This document shows positions 5,385 to 5,827 of a stretch of DNA of 5,827 nt, piece after piece (the stretch's first letter is position 1; each line of letters starts with the position of its first letter). The notes below the pieces were generated by a model. That model was given only the letters and a program-made list of their open reading frames with translations, was not told the DNA's origin and searched no databases. The position numbers and the translations under genes were made by a program. The DNA comes from Ruminococcus sp. (GTDB lineage: Bacteria; Bacillota; Clostridia; Oscillospirales; Ruminococcaceae), in contig DYCW01000252.1 of the NCBI GenBank assembly GCA_019417865.1, positions 1 through 5,827 of the forward strand, in the 5' to 3' direction.

Positions 5385-5827
5385 TCACTTTCCTCCATTT
5401 GCAACCATTCGCAGTATCATAGTAAAGCCATAATTGAGAAATTCCTCCTGTTTCATTTCCAGGCTATTTTCCAAGTAAGTCTGCTTATTCGAGTAAAGTG
5501 AAATCAAACTGCAAATGCTTGACCACATAACAAAAGTAGCCTGCAATGGCTGGACATCCACACGGATAAAGCCATCCATTTTGGCTCTTTCTAAGAATTG
5601 ACATACGATTGCATTGATTTCTTCCCCTACATCAAAAATGGATTTCAGAACGGGAAGCTCTTCCATTTTTTTCTGTTCTACGCTGATGTTTCCGAGAATG
5701 CATTCAAAATATAGGGGATAATTTTTTTCAAACTGCACCAACATGTCACATAAAGAAAAGTATGCACGTTCGTAATCGGTCGCACCAGAAAAGCAGTCTT
5801 TCACGCCATCACGTAAAACTGTCATGT
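5385..5827 (-). CDS. TetR/AcrR-type transcriptional regulator, C-terminal part only (cut by the window edge)
   Basis: The last 147 or so residues of an all-helical protein are visible. The frame stays open to the edge, so the methionine at 5825 is probably internal. The visible part would match the ligand-binding and dimerisation domain of a TetR-type regulator of about 190-210 residues, with the N-terminal helix-turn-helix (roughly 50-60 residues) outside the window. Typical features are a long helix YERAYFSLCDMLVQFEKNYPLYFECIL, the segment FLERAKMDGFIRVDVQPLQ resembling the conserved 'G.i..d.dp...a' region, VMWSSICSLISL, and a C-terminal helix ending FLNYGFTMILRMVA. No DNA-binding motif can be seen here, so the family call rests on the C-terminal pattern and gene context. 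It is the first visible gene of the redox operon and most likely controls it, perhaps in response to a redox-active or toxic small molecule. Confidence 0.75.
   Translation of the reverse strand, partial: MTVLRDGVKDCFSGATDYERAYFSLCDMLVQFEKNYPLYFECILGNISVEQKKMEELPVLKSIFDVGEEINAIVCQFLERAKMDGFIRVDVQPLQATFVMWSSICSLISLYSNKQTYLENSLEMKQEEFLNYGFTMILRMVANGGK
5391..5396 (-). promoter_or_regulatory. Ribosome binding site inside the regulator end that sets the membrane gene start
   Basis: On the - strand GGAGGA lies 7 nt before ATG 5383 and within the last codons of the TetR-type gene. The regulator stop (5387-5385) and this ATG are separated by a single base (TGA T ATG), so ribosomes ending the regulator could re-initiate directly. 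This excludes the upstream TTG 5404 as the likely start. Confidence 0.82.

Noticed and set aside
5384..5404. TTG 5404 as the start of the membrane FMN-binding protein
   Set aside because: It would overlap the regulator end, adds an acidic stretch before helix 1, and lacks a ribosome site; ATG 5383 has GGAGGA 7 nt upstream.
5823..5827. ATG at 5825 as the true start of the TetR-type regulator
   Set aside because: The visible part corresponds only to the ligand-binding domain and the reading frame is still open at the edge, so the start and DNA-binding domain lie outside the window.

Overview
The window looks like chromosomal DNA from a low-to-moderate GC Gram-positive anaerobe of the Clostridia type, possibly a gut Oscillospirales or Lachnospirales relative. 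This rests on strong purine-rich ribosome binding sites, sigma-A promoters, short intrinsic terminators, an aminotransferase of the type common in Clostridia, and a flavodoxin plus 2[4Fe-4S] protein typical of anaerobic Firmicutes. I cannot name genus or species. There are no rRNA, tRNA, CRISPR or transposon signatures, and no gene-free stretch longer than about 215 bases.

Left part (1-2394, + strand). A terminator-like hairpin at 22-60 is followed by an AEC-family membrane transporter (113-1039). A 173-base AT-rich spacer then holds a long inverted repeat and a candidate promoter. It leads into a regulator with an N-terminal winged helix and a ROK-like body (1213-2394) that has lost the sugar-kinase catalytic and zinc-binding residues. 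A strong terminator (2413-2463) closes this unit.

Middle (2464-3957, + strand). A near-consensus extended -10 promoter (TTGCAA, 17 bases, TATAAT) drives a leader of about 80 nt with two predicted hairpins. The second hairpin lies directly over the ribosome binding site of a fold-type I PLP aminotransferase (2608-3891). A hairpin with T tracts on both sides (3915-3957) can terminate this gene and also the convergent operon to its right.

Right part (3956-5827, - strand). Three tightly packed genes are read right to left: the C-terminal part of a TetR-type regulator (cut by the window edge), a membrane protein with four helices and a C-terminal FMN-binding domain, and a flavodoxin-like protein with two [4Fe-4S] motifs. 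The gaps are 1 nt and 15 nt, so this is one operon. The membrane protein carries two pairs of histidines, each pair exactly 14 residues apart, in helices 2 and 4. This is the ligand pattern of a two-heme cytochrome b. The positive-inside rule puts the FMN domain outside the cell.

Together the three genes suggest a small, regulator-controlled route that takes electrons from the cytoplasm (Fe-S/flavodoxin protein) through membrane hemes to an extracytoplasmic flavin. This is the most interesting part of the window. The heme and flavin assignments are inferred from sequence pattern only.
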